A stretch of DNA of 64,000 nt from Lewinellaceae bacterium (GTDB lineage Bacteria > Bacteroidota > Bacteroidia > Chitinophagales > Saprospiraceae): the NCBI GenBank assembly GCA_020636105.1, contig JACJYL010000002.1, forward strand, positions 1,178,001 through 1,242,000, written 5' to 3'. The notes under the pieces were generated by a model. That model had not been told where the DNA came from. It saw nothing but the letters and a program-made list of their open reading frames with translations, and did not search any database. How positions within the stretch are numbered: the stretch's first letter is position 1; every line of letters starts with the position of its first letter. Both the position numbers and the translations under genes were made by a program. Positions 1-10,126 of this stretch are shown in pieces.

Positions 1-3000
1 TGATGGTCAATGAACCTGCACCTGAGGCAGTAGTCCCCGGAGCCGGGCTCTGCACCAGGTTCGCGCAGGTCGCATCAAAAGTCGCCGTTACCTGGTTTGT
101 GTAGTCCGGCACGATCACAGAACAGGAATTGTCGAGTGTGAGGATTGCAGGAGACAAGCTACCCGGGCAAGTTATGGCTGGGGCGATATCGTCATTCACG
201 ATGGTTCCAACGCCCTGATTATCTATTATGGTTCCTGCCGTGCTGCTGGTCAGGTTGACATAAAACGTTTCGTCAGGTTCTGCGAGACAATCTTTATTGA
301 CATCGATAGAAATCGTTGCAGTTGTTTGAGTTCCGGTGAAGGTGACAAAACCATTCGGCACTCCATTGATATCATCAGCCTGAGCTGTTCCTAAAGAGGT
401 ATTATAGTACAATGTGATAGGATTGGCCGAATTATCGTCGACAGTGGCCGTGAAATTAAACGTAGTGGTACCTGAAGCCGATCCTTCATTCATGGTTACA
501 TCCGTGATGGAAATTTCCTGAAGATCCGGAGGCATTGCCTGTACCGGGTAATCTTCTACTTCTCCAAAGGTATTGCCACAGGCTGCCGCCGCAGTAAAGT
601 AGGATAATCTCGTACGCAAACGAAGTTGTTTGGTGGTAATGGCCGACATTGGGACTGTAAAAGTGGCGGTCGCCAGGGTATTAGTTGTTTTGACTAAACC
701 CAGGCTCTCACCTGACCCAAACTCAGCATCCCCGTTATAATCAATCCAAGCATCATAATCATTAGCTGCATAATTAACACTTCCCTGAACAGAAATAGTA
801 TACGTTTGCCCTTGTTCTAAATTAACAAGATTACTAAACAAGGTATAATAAGCATTATCGGAGGTAGTATTATTTACGTTCGCGATGGTAACATTGCTGA
901 TGTGCAATTCGTTATATCCTCCGTTATTATTACCTGTTGCATCACAATAAACAAAAGGCTTTACCGTATACATAAATTTATAGGTTTCGGTAATGTCGCC
1001 AGAAGCCCCCACGGCAAAAACTTTAAAATACATTTTTGTCCCGGCAGGATAATCCGGAAGAGGAGTATCGGATACCCAGGTATTGCCTCCTGTATTTGAC
1101 ATGGTAATTTGATTGCCAAAAGTGGGTGAATTGACTGACCATTCCAAATACACACTGGAAAGCGTATTATTATAAGTGATTTCAGAAGTTACATATTGAG
1201 GAACCGTTTCCTTGGGCAAATCATCCGTAGGTTGGTCGGTGATATAGGTTTTTAAAATAGAAGGGTAATCCGTTCTGCCAACGAGGGTATATTCCCATAA
1301 TCCACGTCCCCATGACGCGGCTTTAAGGGTATTGGAACCGTATACTATTTCCAGTTCTTCCACGGATACATTGGGCAAATCCGGATTGTATAAAGTCCAG
1401 GTAGTGCCCGTCATCGGTTTGGTGAATACACCGATTTCAGCACCGAGATAAATATTGGAATCATCAGAAGCGTCGATGACGACGGTATGCACGGGCATAT
1501 TCCCCAGATTGGAGGTTATATTCGTCCAGTTGGCACCGCCGTCGGTAGTCATAAAAACCTTATTGCCGTTATTTTGATAAGTCGCATAAACTACAATGAT
1601 CACATCATCATCCAAAGGATCAAAAGCGATATCCTGGATGGCATCGCCGGGTAAATTATTTTTTATATCCACAAAAGTGGCCCCTCCATCAGTTGATTTT
1701 TCAATTTCACTGTCCAATGCAATAACCATTATATCTGAATTGTTCTCAGCGATGGCTGCTTGTTTTATTGGATCAGTAAAGGTAACAGGACTGCCTTTAG
1801 CCGTCCATGACGATCCAAAATCTTCACTTACATTGACAATAGTGCTAAAATGATAAACCCTCATCTGATTATTCGGATCATAAAGCAATGGAGCTTCCCA
1901 AGCACCATTTCCGGAGCCTGTTTGTCCTGCAGGGTTAACCCCCCCCTGGGTTTGCCCGCCGTCTTTTGTTCTTATTCGTCCTCCGTACTGAGAACTACCG
2001 ATCATCCAGTCGTCATTTAAAGGATGAACGATGCCCTCCATTCCGTCTCCTCCGTAAAATTCAATCCAGGTACTTTGCTGTTTTATACTGGTTCCGCAAT
2101 CCTGAGAACCTGAGATACTTCTGTAATGATTGGACTGGCTCACTCCCAATTTATAATTTTCCCTGATAGCCGTACCTTGACTCAGGTAATGCCAGGTAGC
2201 CCCATTGTCTGTACTTTTACATAAAAATCCATCGGTGGCCACGTAAAAAACGCCATTCACACATTCAGCATCTCTTAAGTCAGCATGGACATAAGCAGTC
2301 GTTGTTAAAAAATTATCTTGTGGAGACCCTGGGCCGTTGTTGGCATTGCCCAAACTCCACCAGGTTACCTGGTTAAAAGAAACTCCTCCATCGGTACTCG
2401 CTTCCGTATCTAAATAACCATAAATCATGTTGTCGACATCCAGGTCATTAACGGCAAATCCTCCGTGACATTCAGAACCCGGGTTGATAAGAAAGGTGAA
2501 ATTCGCCCCTTGGTTTGTCGATTTCCAGATTCCGTTATTACTTGCAAAAAACACGCAATTGGGGCAATCAGGGCTGACAGATAAATAACCTGTGGCACCT
2601 GCATTCCCCGCAACCTCCATTGATTCAGAAAAGGTCTGTCCCTGATCTGTTGAGGTATAAACATAATTGTGGTTATTATTCCAATAATAAGTGTCAAGCG
2701 CATAAATAACGTCAGGATCCGTCGGATGAAAATCAATATCGGTAACCTCCGCAGAGTATAAATCAGTAACTTTAAATTTCGACAATCGAGTCCAGGTAAG
2801 CAAATTATCAGTCGACCAGTACAACCCTTTATTGGTACCTATGAAAACGAGATTCGGTACGGTGGGATGATAAACGATTTTAAAAACCTTGAAATTACTG
2901 CCCAAACCACCATACCCAACATTGGCAGGACTGAAATTCGTCAAAGTCCAGGAATCTCCTCCGTCGGTAGATCGATAAATCCCATTAGAATACCCATTCT

Positions 3001-3589
3001 TTGCATTTTGCACATTGATAAGAATATTCATGGGCTGTCCAGGAGGTGTAGCAATGGCATTCACACCCGATGCGATTAAAAAATCCGTAGTACTTCCCTG
3101 CCAGGTAACTCCTCCGTCAGTCGTTTTCCAAAATCCCCCGCTCCTGGATCCCAAATACATCCTGTCCGGATCATTGGGATCAACATATATCTCTTCCACC
3201 CGGCCTAAACCAGCCGAGTATCCGCCCATAATATTATCAACGACATATGGCCCCAGTTCTTCCCATCCGTTATTAAACAGGCTTTTTACGTTTGCCTGGG
3301 ACGGGTTGTTTTTCAAATAGGCCTCAAAGGCATGTTCCACAAAATAAGGATCAATCCTGTCCCTTTGGCCCGAGGGATAAAATTTATATTCATTGGCATA
3401 CTTCCAGCGCTGGTACCCTTTATAACCAGAGCCCTTTTGATCTTTATTGATCGTTTCGAAATATTTGTCTGCTTCCTTACAGACATCATAAAAATTGACG
3501 GATAAATCGTCCATCATTTCTTTATAACGCTGTGCATTCAAACTAATTGAAAATAATACTACTGTGAAAAGTAAAATTAGCTTTTTCAT
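1..3589 (-). CDS. Giant secreted BNR/sortilin-repeat protein with GEVED and Calx-beta domains (3' end outside window)
   Basis: The reading frame is open from an ATG at 3589 (minus) to the window edge, about 1196 codons, so the C-terminus is missing. A signal peptide is visible at residues 1-20, ending LNAQ. Residues about 105-760 hold repeated STDGG.SW / TTDGG.NW motifs of VPS10/sortilin (BNR-type) beta-propellers. A GEVEDYPV motif near residue 1009 marks a GEVED domain. Residues about 1017-1135 are a Calx-beta domain with the typical DE(T)F.V.L and IVNDD elements, and an HYR-like domain starting ITCPGS follows. This is the architecture of large T9SS-secreted surface or extracellular proteins of Bacteroidota; a sorting domain is expected beyond the window but not seen. 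Function is probably adhesion or matrix binding, or binding and hydrolysis of polysaccharide; no catalytic residues can be assigned. Its promoter must lie in 3590-3900. Confidence 0.85.
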   Translation of the reverse strand, partial: MKKLILLFTVVLFSISLNAQRYKEMMDDLSVNFYDVCKEADKYFETINKDQKGSGYKGYQRWKYANEYKFYPSGQRDRIDPYFVEHAFEAYLKNNPSQANVKSLFNNGWEELGPYVVDNIMGGYSAGLGRVEEIYVDPNDPDRMYLGSRSGGFWKTTDGGVTWQGSTTDFLIASGVNAIATPPGQPMNILINVQNAKNGYSNGIYRSTDGGDSWTLTNFSPANVGYGGLGSNFKVFKIVYHPTVPNLVFIGTNKGLYWSTDNLLTWTRLSKFKVTDLYSAEVTDIDFHPTDPDVIYALDTYYWNNNHNYVYTSTDQGQTFSESMEVAGNAGATGYLSVSPDCPNCVFFASNNGIWKSTNQGANFTFLINPGSECHGGFAVNDLDVDNMIYGYLDTEASTDGGVSFNQVTWWSLGNANNGPGSPQDNFLTTTAYVHADLRDAECVNGVFYVATDGFLCKSTDNGATWHYLSQGTAIRENYKLGVSQSNHYRSISGSQDCGTSIKQQSTWIEFYGGDGMEGIVHPLNDDWMIGSSQYGGRIRTKDGGQTQGGVNPAGQTGSGNGAWEAPLLYDPNNQMRVYHFSTIVNVSEDFGSSWTAKGSPVTFTDPIKQAAIAENNSDIMVIALDSEIEKSTDGGATFVDIKNNLPGDAIQDIAFDPLDDDVIIVVYATYQNNGNKVFMTTDGGANWTNITSNLGNMPVHTVVIDASDDSNIYLGAEIGVFTKPMTGTTWTLYNPDLPNVSVEELEIVYGSNTLKAASWGRGLWEYTLVGRTDYPSILKTYITDQPTDDLPKETVPQYVTSEITYNNTLSSVYLEWSVNSPTFGNQITMSNTGGNTWVSDTPLPDYPAGTKMYFKVFAVGASGDITETYKFMYTVKPFVYCDATGNNNGGYNELHISNVTIANVNNTTSDNAYYTLFSNLVNLEQGQTYTISVQGSVNYAANDYDAWIDYNGDAEFGSGESLGLVKTTNTLATATFTVPMSAITTKQLRLRTRLSYFTAAAACGNTFGEVEDYPVQAMPPDLQEISITDVTMNEGSASGTTTFNFTATVDDNSANPITLYYNTSLGTAQADDINGVPNGFVTFTGTQTTATISIDVNKDCLAEPDETFYVNLTSSTAGTIIDNQGVGTIVNDDIAPAITCPGSLSPAILTLDNSCSVIVPDYTNQVTATFDATCANLVQSPAPGTTASGAGSLTI

Positions 3590-4005
3590 CAAATGTGTAA
3601 TTTGTTACGAGAGAAAGAAAATAGTTTTACCTCATTCAACATTGCCCATTGCCAATTAGCCCTATTACGATTAAATCAATAAAGGATTTATCAGTCAATG
3701 AGAACAATCGCTGTCAAGGTACAAATGGAAGGTATGAAAGAAAGCCTTTTAGTGGGACGGGGGGAGTATGACAAAAATAGAACTCTTCGTCCTTTTTATT
3801 AAGATTGGGTGTAAATATAATTTAGTTGCAAAGCTAAGAAAACATAAAATTAAATAAACTTTTTTTGAATATAATTTTTATTCTTTCGGACAAAAATAAT
3901 AAAGGGTATTACTGTTAATAGATTTATATCAATTATCAGTAATACCCTTCTGGTTAGGCCCTTGTTTCCTGGAAAAAATCAAGATCTAAGGAACCGTCAG
4001 TTATT
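3590..4005. other. Intergenic region, 416 bp
   Basis: AT-rich spacer between two minus-strand giant genes. It holds the terminator of the right-hand gene (3902-3949) and must hold the promoter of the left-hand gene. No further gene or repeat is visible. Confidence 0.6.
3902..3949 (-). terminator. Stem-loop terminator of the 1794-aa protein gene
   Basis: Perfect 13-bp arms AAGGGTATTACTG (3902-3914) and CAGTAATACCCTT (3937-3949) enclose a 22-nt loop. Read on the minus strand the stem is followed by a T-rich stretch (TTTATTATTTTTG). It lies about 55 bp after the stop codon of the gene at 4006-9390. Confidence 0.75.
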
Positions 4006-7000
4006 CTATTTACTCAAAACAAACCGCGCCGTCTTCATTTCCGTATTCCCCTTCAGACTCACCTGATACATACCATTGGCAAACTGTGCAGACGACATGT
4101 CCAGGGATATAGTCGGAATTTCGAGCTGGTCGATCGTACTCCTCATCACTTCCTTGCCGAAGGAGTCGTACACGGTGTACTCTACTTTCTGGCCCAGGAA
4201 GTCCTTAATATAAATGTTGACCAGACCTGAAGTCGGGTTTGGATATACATTCAATCCTTCCTTAGTGGTAATGGAAGTTTCAATGACCTCCTGATCCGGC
4301 GATGCGGCAAAAGGAATATTCCCTCCGGTCGTTGGGAGGTAACTGCAATTCAGGTTCCAGTTCCAGATCACATGATGATCCGATGCCACCTCGTCGTTGC
4401 TGATGAATATTCCCGTCATGTAAGTCGTCAGGGAGGCGCCGGAATCACTTACGTTAAGTCCCTCCGGTGCATAGATGTTCAAGGTGACCACCGAGCCCTG
4501 ACCTATACTGACCACATCTGATGCATAGATCACACTGGTATAACCATCAGGGTTCACCGTATTGGTCTCTCCGATGCTCATCTTGCGACGGATTCTCATT
4601 TCTGTCGGCTGATTGAAAATGATCGTGGCATCTTTTTGTGTGACCAGGTTCTTTATGAAGATCTGGGCATTGGCGATGATCAGCGTTGCCCCTGCTCCTA
4701 CCGTTACATATCCGTAATTGCTGCCTGAGAGCGTCACTGTAGCATTCGCCGGTACATTGATATTGTTGAAAGCATTGTACGGATTGCTCAGGAAAGCAGG
4801 TAATGTTACGTTGAAGTTCGCATTGATAAAATTGTTCACAAAACTGCTGCCATCCACCGTCACACCGGCGGCATTCGCCCGCATGAAAGTCAGGATGGAG
4901 GAATTTTGAGAAATGACACACTCATTGGCATTTTTGACGCCCACGCCACCACCGAGCACATCGGATTCATACATCTCTAATCCCTTTCCGGAAATGATGG
5001 TATAAGCAGAAAGCAGGGTGGAAATATCCACATTCACGGTCGTCGAAACTTCAGTGGAACATCCCAGTGCATCCGTCACCACAACGCTATAAGTGCCGTT
5101 GGCCGGAGCAATAACCGTCGGGCTGTCGCCCAAACCGTCAGACCATGCAAAGGTCAGCGGATAGGTCAGCGCCTGTGGATTCAGCACATTGGCCGTCAGC
5201 ACCTTGATGCCCTGGCACCAGGTCGGCAGGTTTGTCTGACTGATCGTCACTTGAGGGACCGGATTGATGGTGATGGTAAAACTACAAGATACCGATAAGC
5301 CGGCGGCATCGTAGAAAGTATAAGTGGCCGTATAAGTACCCACTGCGAAGAAGTCTCCCGGGTTGTAGTTGTTGACCGTTGAAACCACACCGCAGTTGTC
5401 ATCCGCTGCAGGAGGTGTCCAGGAAACATTCTGGGCTCCGCAAAGGGTAATGTTGCCAGGACAAGGCGTGGTCAGCCATGGAGCCTGGGTATCATTAACA
5501 ATAATATCAAAGGTACAAACATCCGTCAGGCCGGCTGCATCTGTGGCCGTACAGGTCACGGTAGTCGTTCCGACCGGGAAGAAATCCCCTGAAGATACCT
5601 CGGTAAGCGGGCCGCCACCTGGTGCTGGTGTTTCCACACAGAAAGGCGTCTTTTCAAAAGAAGAAAACGAACCTCCCTGGGCGAAGGTCTGTCCATTGCT
5701 GGACAGGGCGTAAGAACCACTGCCGTAGGTACAGCACATGCCGTCTCCTGCAGAGTCCTTGATCAAAAACAGATATTCCCCATCCGGAAGATTGATCGGA
5801 ATGTTCAGCGTGGAACCATCCGGTTCAGATCCATAGGTGCCTCCTGAAGCGACCATAATTTCTTGCGGCAATTGCAGGATCATCCAGGACGTTTCCTGAG
5901 GATAATTATCAAAAGTCAGACTGAGATTGAGGTTGTTGGTAGCGCAGTTGCCTGAGCCGCCGCCATTGTCGCCACCGATGGTGCAGACAACCGTTAAGCC
6001 ATCGGCACAATTATCGGAAGCGCTGACCTCAAAGGAAACATTTGCACCACAGACACCCGGATCGGTGCCTGAGGTCACCGGTTCAGAAGGACATTCTATT
6101 TGTGGCGCTATATTGTCTTCGACCATAACGGTGGCCTCGCATTGGTTGTAGTTGCCGTTATTATCAAAAGCATACAGATAAACAATGTTGCTTCCGAGGT
6201 TTTCACAAGTGAAATCAGGATTCCAGATACCACTTTCTGCAATACCACAGGCATCGGAAATCTCTTCCCTTATTTCCGCTACGCTTACGCTGGCCATACC
6301 CTCATCATTCAATTGAACCGTTGCAGATTTACACAATACAGTTGGTGACGTATAATCGTATACCGTTACGGAGGTGGCACAACTGGCCGGATTGCCGGCA
6401 GCATCTTTGGCTAAGATCGTCACCGTCGTTGTTCCAACCCCTATCGAAGACCCCGCTGCCGGACTCTGCATAAGGGACTCTATTCCACAATTGTCATTGA
6501 CCGTAATCAGAGCCAAAAAGTCCGGCGTACTGCCTGAGCAGACTCCCTCGTCGGTCGTGATGTCTATCGCTGCAGGGCAAGCTTCGTTTGGAACCACAAA
6601 AATTTCATAAGTATTGGTATTGCTGTTAAAACTGAACGTTACGATGGAATTGTTGTCCGGCACCGTGAATGGAAGGTTGCTTCCCGGGTAACTTACATTC
6701 CAGTTCTCGTTGAGTGCTGCTTTAGATTCATAACTTCCTGCCGGGATACCGGATATAGACCTGGTGTAAATGCCGTCTCCGTCCGCATCCTGTAGCCAAC
6801 TGCGCAGGCAATCCGGCTGCCAGTCGCCCGGACAGCCGATCTCACTTTGGAAGTCTCCTGCCGCCGTCACGATAAGGCTATTCACATTATCCGTGATCCA
6901 GTGAGATTGTGGATCGTAATAAAATTTAACATTCGTTGCTGCACCAAGTCCCAAACCGATATTTGGTCCAAAGTAAGTGGCATTCGCACCGTAATTTTCA

Positions 7001-9390
7001 TCCCAGGAATCATCAATGGCTGCTTTATACTCCCAATAGCCTGCCGGGATATTGAAAGTCCCCTGCCATACCAGGTCACCGGCATCATATACCAGCTCTA
7101 TATTCGGACAATCCGGCTGCCAGTCACCGGCACAGCCCAGTTCACTGTTGAAATTTCCGGGGATAGCAACAGAGCCCGGATTGACGAAGGCGCTATTGTT
7201 CACACCAATGGTCGGTGGTGTCACATCCGTAACAGTAACCGTTGCGGCACATGTGGACACTCCCCCATTACCATCTTCCACGGTAAGGGTCACACTGGTC
7301 ATACCCAAAGGATATGGTCCTTCCGGACTAACCGAGAAGGTGAGCGGATCTCCATCAGGATCAGTGGAACCTCCGTCAAAAGCGGAAGCAGCTACATCCG
7401 CCTCACAATTGCTGTCTGCATTGAGTTCGAGGTTCTTACAGACAGCCACGGGTGGTTCATTACAAAACCCTCCTGGATCTGTAACGATAAAGTTTACGTT
7501 ACAAGGAGTCTGGTTGCCGTTGATATCGTTATTAAGGATAGTTACCGTAGTCATTTGTCCAACGTCCGAACAATCAAAAAAGTACCGGGAAACCCCAATA
7601 CCGGCCTGCCCCGTTACCAGGCCGCAGTTATCAGATTGGTCCTCGATTAGTTGGGTAACAATAATTCCAAGATAGAGAATGTATTCTCCATCCGAGTTAA
7701 GTTCAGCGGTAAAGTTTTCTACACAGTTCAGCGTAGGCGCTTCTGTATCATTGACCGTTACGGTGAAGCTACAGGAAGCGCCACCTCCCTGATTAATCTC
7801 ATACGTCTCCGTAGTCGTACCTACCGGGAAGAAGGCTCCGCTGCCCAGACCGCTGGTCTGAATCAATGGAACCGGGCCGCAATTATCCTGTCCCGTTGGA
7901 GTGGTATAATTGACGATAGCGCCACATTGTCCCGCATCGTTGGGTACTACGATATTGGTTGCCGGACAGTTGACTATAGCAGGAGTGGTATTGTTCTCCA
8001 CCGTGATGGTGGCATTACAGGTTGAAGAGGCTCCCATCACATCGGTAACAGTGAGGGTCACACTGGTGGTTCCCAGAGAATAAGGTCCGGCAGGGCTTAC
8101 TGAATAAGATAAGGCCTGACCTTCAGGATCTGTTGAACCACCATTAAACTCAGATGCTAAAACTATTGCCTGGCAGTTATTATCCGCATCCCTGGTCAGG
8201 TTTTGACAAACTGCATTTGGCGGAGAATTCAGGACACAACCTATTGTTGCTTCCCAGCCATCACCTTCAAATGCAACATCAGAAAAAAAATAGAAGGTCA
8301 GACAACCCGAGGAATTTGTTGCTGTTAAAGAACCTGGACTATTATTACCTACAAAAAAAAGGGTTCCAATTTGATTAGAATAATTAACTGTCTCGTCGTC
8401 AAATACATACAAAGGATCCCAGTTGGTAAATATTGTTGCAGTGGCAAAAAATGTAAAGTTAACCTGTATAAAATAACCCGGATCATCCGGGCAAATAGTC
8501 AGGATATATTCTTCATTATTCGAATAAGGATCGCCTGCACCACCACTATCGTAAAAGGTACCCGAACAGGTGTTTACCGTGCCGTTTTGCATCAGGATTA
8601 CCGGGCCGCCGGGAACGCAGGAGATCTCGGCCGCCCAGCCGGGTTGGGTAACGGAACCATCAGAAGTAAACCAGAAGGTCAAACATCCTGAAGCATGGGT
8701 TGAAGTCACCGTTCCGGGGCTGTTGGTAGAGGTATAAGTACCAATTAACGGATCACCAGTGGATGAGCCGTCATATATCCTTAGAAAATCAAAGTAATCT
8801 TCAATTAAAAAACTGGAAAAAGTAACTTCGGTCAAATCGCCCGGGTTATCCGGGCAAATGGTGAAGGTGTAGTTCTCAGAATTCAAATAATTACCGCCCA
8901 GGCCACCGCTGTCGTAAAAGTTGCCCGAACAGGTATTTACCGTACCGTTTGTCATGTAAAAATTTCCTTCAGCTATCAGGGTTGCCTTCAGGGTCATACA
9001 AACACCGTTGACGTCGGGGGCACAGTTAAACTCATTGACCTGAATACGATAATTCCCCGTGACGGGAGGTGTAAAATCAATACTGGACTGCAAGCCGCAG
9101 TAGTCGTCATTATATGCCACAGGACTGCTACTGAATTGAGGGAATATCGTCAGCTGGGTATCGAAACTAGCGTCACCACAGGTTTCGATCCGGTAGGTAT
9201 TACCAGCGATCATATTGTTTAATAGTAAATATTCTCCCCCATAGATACAGGGCCCTATAGTAACCTGCGTACCCACTGCAACCGGAGCAGAGGCGAATCC
9301 ATAATAAACATCGTTAAAACTACACTGGGCATATATTCCCACAGCCAGCAGATTTAACAGGACCGGTAAAAGAAAGTAATTTTTTTTCAT
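4006..9390 (-). CDS. 1794-aa T9SS-secreted multidomain surface protein (CUB, HYR, X25-like, sorting domain)
   Basis: A signal peptide (residues 1-21) is followed by two CUB-type domains (about 147-260 and 270-385), each with a TVNTCSG.FYDSGG start. HYR domains (about 387-735 and again after 945) follow, recognisable by the repeated PVG.T.VT.T..D..G...C pattern. Between them sit two tandem modules with EIGCPGDWQPDC / ELGCAGDWQPDC (about 743-945) that resemble the X25 domain of pullulanases, a carbohydrate-active context. Near residue 1230 is a GDGMCC-TYGSGSY segment, and near 1560-1640 a beta-helix-like stretch. The last 84 residues (NVYPNPTSG...G.Y.V) are a T9SS type A sorting domain, so the protein should be exported across the outer membrane and anchored or released. 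Role: probable adhesin or glycan-binding protein; no active site can be named. It is its own transcription unit with a terminator at 3902-3949. Confidence 0.9.
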   Translation of the reverse strand: MKKNYFLLPVLLNLLAVGIYAQCSFNDVYYGFASAPVAVGTQVTIGPCIYGGEYLLLNNMIAGNTYRIETCGDASFDTQLTIFPQFSSSPVAYNDDYCGLQSSIDFTPPVTGNYRIQVNEFNCAPDVNGVCMTLKATLIAEGNFYMTNGTVNTCSGNFYDSGGLGGNYLNSENYTFTICPDNPGDLTEVTFSSFLIEDYFDFLRIYDGSSTGDPLIGTYTSTNSPGTVTSTHASGCLTFWFTSDGSVTQPGWAAEISCVPGGPVILMQNGTVNTCSGTFYDSGGAGDPYSNNEEYILTICPDDPGYFIQVNFTFFATATIFTNWDPLYVFDDETVNYSNQIGTLFFVGNNSPGSLTATNSSGCLTFYFFSDVAFEGDGWEATIGCVLNSPPNAVCQNLTRDADNNCQAIVLASEFNGGSTDPEGQALSYSVSPAGPYSLGTTSVTLTVTDVMGASSTCNATITVENNTTPAIVNCPATNIVVPNDAGQCGAIVNYTTPTGQDNCGPVPLIQTSGLGSGAFFPVGTTTETYEINQGGGASCSFTVTVNDTEAPTLNCVENFTAELNSDGEYILYLGIIVTQLIEDQSDNCGLVTGQAGIGVSRYFFDCSDVGQMTTVTILNNDINGNQTPCNVNFIVTDPGGFCNEPPVAVCKNLELNADSNCEADVAASAFDGGSTDPDGDPLTFSVSPEGPYPLGMTSVTLTVEDGNGGVSTCAATVTVTDVTPPTIGVNNSAFVNPGSVAIPGNFNSELGCAGDWQPDCPNIELVYDAGDLVWQGTFNIPAGYWEYKAAIDDSWDENYGANATYFGPNIGLGLGAATNVKFYYDPQSHWITDNVNSLIVTAAGDFQSEIGCPGDWQPDCLRSWLQDADGDGIYTRSISGIPAGSYESKAALNENWNVSYPGSNLPFTVPDNNSIVTFSFNSNTNTYEIFVVPNEACPAAIDITTDEGVCSGSTPDFLALITVNDNCGIESLMQSPAAGSSIGVGTTTVTILAKDAAGNPASCATSVTVYDYTSPTVLCKSATVQLNDEGMASVSVAEIREEISDACGIAESGIWNPDFTCENLGSNIVYLYAFDNNGNYNQCEATVMVEDNIAPQIECPSEPVTSGTDPGVCGANVSFEVSASDNCADGLTVVCTIGGDNGGGSGNCATNNLNLSLTFDNYPQETSWMILQLPQEIMVASGGTYGSEPDGSTLNIPINLPDGEYLFLIKDSAGDGMCCTYGSGSYALSSNGQTFAQGGSFSSFEKTPFCVETPAPGGGPLTEVSSGDFFPVGTTTVTCTATDAAGLTDVCTFDIIVNDTQAPWLTTPCPGNITLCGAQNVSWTPPAADDNCGVVSTVNNYNPGDFFAVGTYTATYTFYDAAGLSVSCSFTITINPVPQVTISQTNLPTWCQGIKVLTANVLNPQALTYPLTFAWSDGLGDSPTVIAPANGTYSVVVTDALGCSTEVSTTVNVDISTLLSAYTIISGKGLEMYESDVLGGGVGVKNANECVISQNSSILTFMRANAAGVTVDGSSFVNNFINANFNVTLPAFLSNPYNAFNNINVPANATVTLSGSNYGYVTVGAGATLIIANAQIFIKNLVTQKDATIIFNQPTEMRIRRKMSIGETNTVNPDGYTSVIYASDVVSIGQGSVVTLNIYAPEGLNVSDSGASLTTYMTGIFISNDEVASDHHVIWNWNLNCSYLPTTGGNIPFAASPDQEVIETSITTKEGLNVYPNPTSGLVNIYIKDFLGQKVEYTVYDSFGKEVMRSTIDQLEIPTISLDMSSAQFANGMYQVSLKGNTEMKTARFVLSK

Positions 9391-9732
9391 TCTGAATTAG
9401 TTTTAATAAATGGTCGATAGTTCAGTCAAACCCAATGATGGTTGGACTGAATATTTAACACATTCAGGTTGCAATAAAAAATAGCAGAACCTCAATGATA
9501 ATTTCCAAAAAGACGAAAAAGCCATGCCGAAGCATAGTCCAAAACAGCCTGAAGGCCACTCAAAGTAAATATTGTTTAGCCACTCAAAGGGGGAGGAAAT
9601 GTAAGGATTGGATCTATTGTATGTGAACAGGTGGACAAGATAAATAAAAATATGTTAATGTCCAAAAAAGGGCAAAAAAAAGCCGTCCGAAGAATAATCT
9701 CCGGACGGCTTAAAATATTCAGATATTTAATT
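9391..9732. other. Intergenic region with promoter of the surface protein and terminator of hpf
   Basis: 342 bp without a gene. The left part must carry the promoter for the minus-strand surface protein; the right end carries the hpf terminator at 9681-9710. Nothing else is recognised. Confidence 0.6.
9672..9710 (-). terminator. Rho-independent terminator downstream of hpf
   Basis: Arms AGCCGTCCG (9681-9689) and CGGACGGCT (9702-9710) form a GC-rich stem with a 12-nt loop. On the minus strand it is followed by a run of eight T residues. It lies about 20 bp after the hpf stop. Confidence 0.9.
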
Positions 9733-10035
9733 TCACGACTTCACGCGTATTTTTTCTTTATATTTAATCAACTGACGCTTTAGGGTATCAACTGCACTAT
9801 CGATCGCCGCTTCGAATGTTTTGTGGGTATCCTTCACGACGATCGTTTCGCCGGGTACTTTCAAAATCACTTCTGTAATTTTATCCCTAACCTGTCCGGA
9901 GTTTTCCAGTTTCAAAATCACCTGTGCATCCAGGATACGATCAAAAAAATGTTCCAGTTTTCCTACTTTTTTTTCAACGTAATCAATCAAACTTGCATCG
10001 GCTTTGAAACGAACAGCTTCAGTTTGTACTTTCAT
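9733..10035 (-). CDS. hpf: Ribosome hibernation promoting factor, short form (HPF/YfiA/RaiA family)
   Basis: This 100-aa protein has the single N-terminal domain of the ribosome-associated inhibitor family, fold beta-alpha-beta-beta-beta-alpha. It starts MKVQTEAVRFKAD and ends in a basic tail (LKRQLIKYKEKIRVKS). Members bind the 30S decoding centre when growth slows and inactivate or dimerise ribosomes. The length matches short HPF, and the C-terminal dimerisation domain of long HPF is absent. The xerC-like gene lies 91 bp upstream on the same strand, an arrangement common in Bacteroidota, so the two may be cotranscribed. A strong terminator follows at once. Confidence 0.93.
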   Translation of the reverse strand: MKVQTEAVRFKADASLIDYVEKKVGKLEHFFDRILDAQVILKLENSGQVRDKITEVILKVPGETIVVKDTHKTFEAAIDSAVDTLKRQLIKYKEKIRVKS

Positions 10036-10126
10036 TTTTCAATTTTTTTGTTAGTAAACGAATTTCTTTCTACTCTGCTGCATCCCTGGTGGTCATCTTT
10101 TTGACCGGGGATCTCTCAACCGGCAC

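Noticed and set aside
6847..7675. Long plus-strand frames (267 and 207 aa) inside the surface protein gene
   Set aside because: They are antisense to the clearly coding 1794-aa protein and have no domain.
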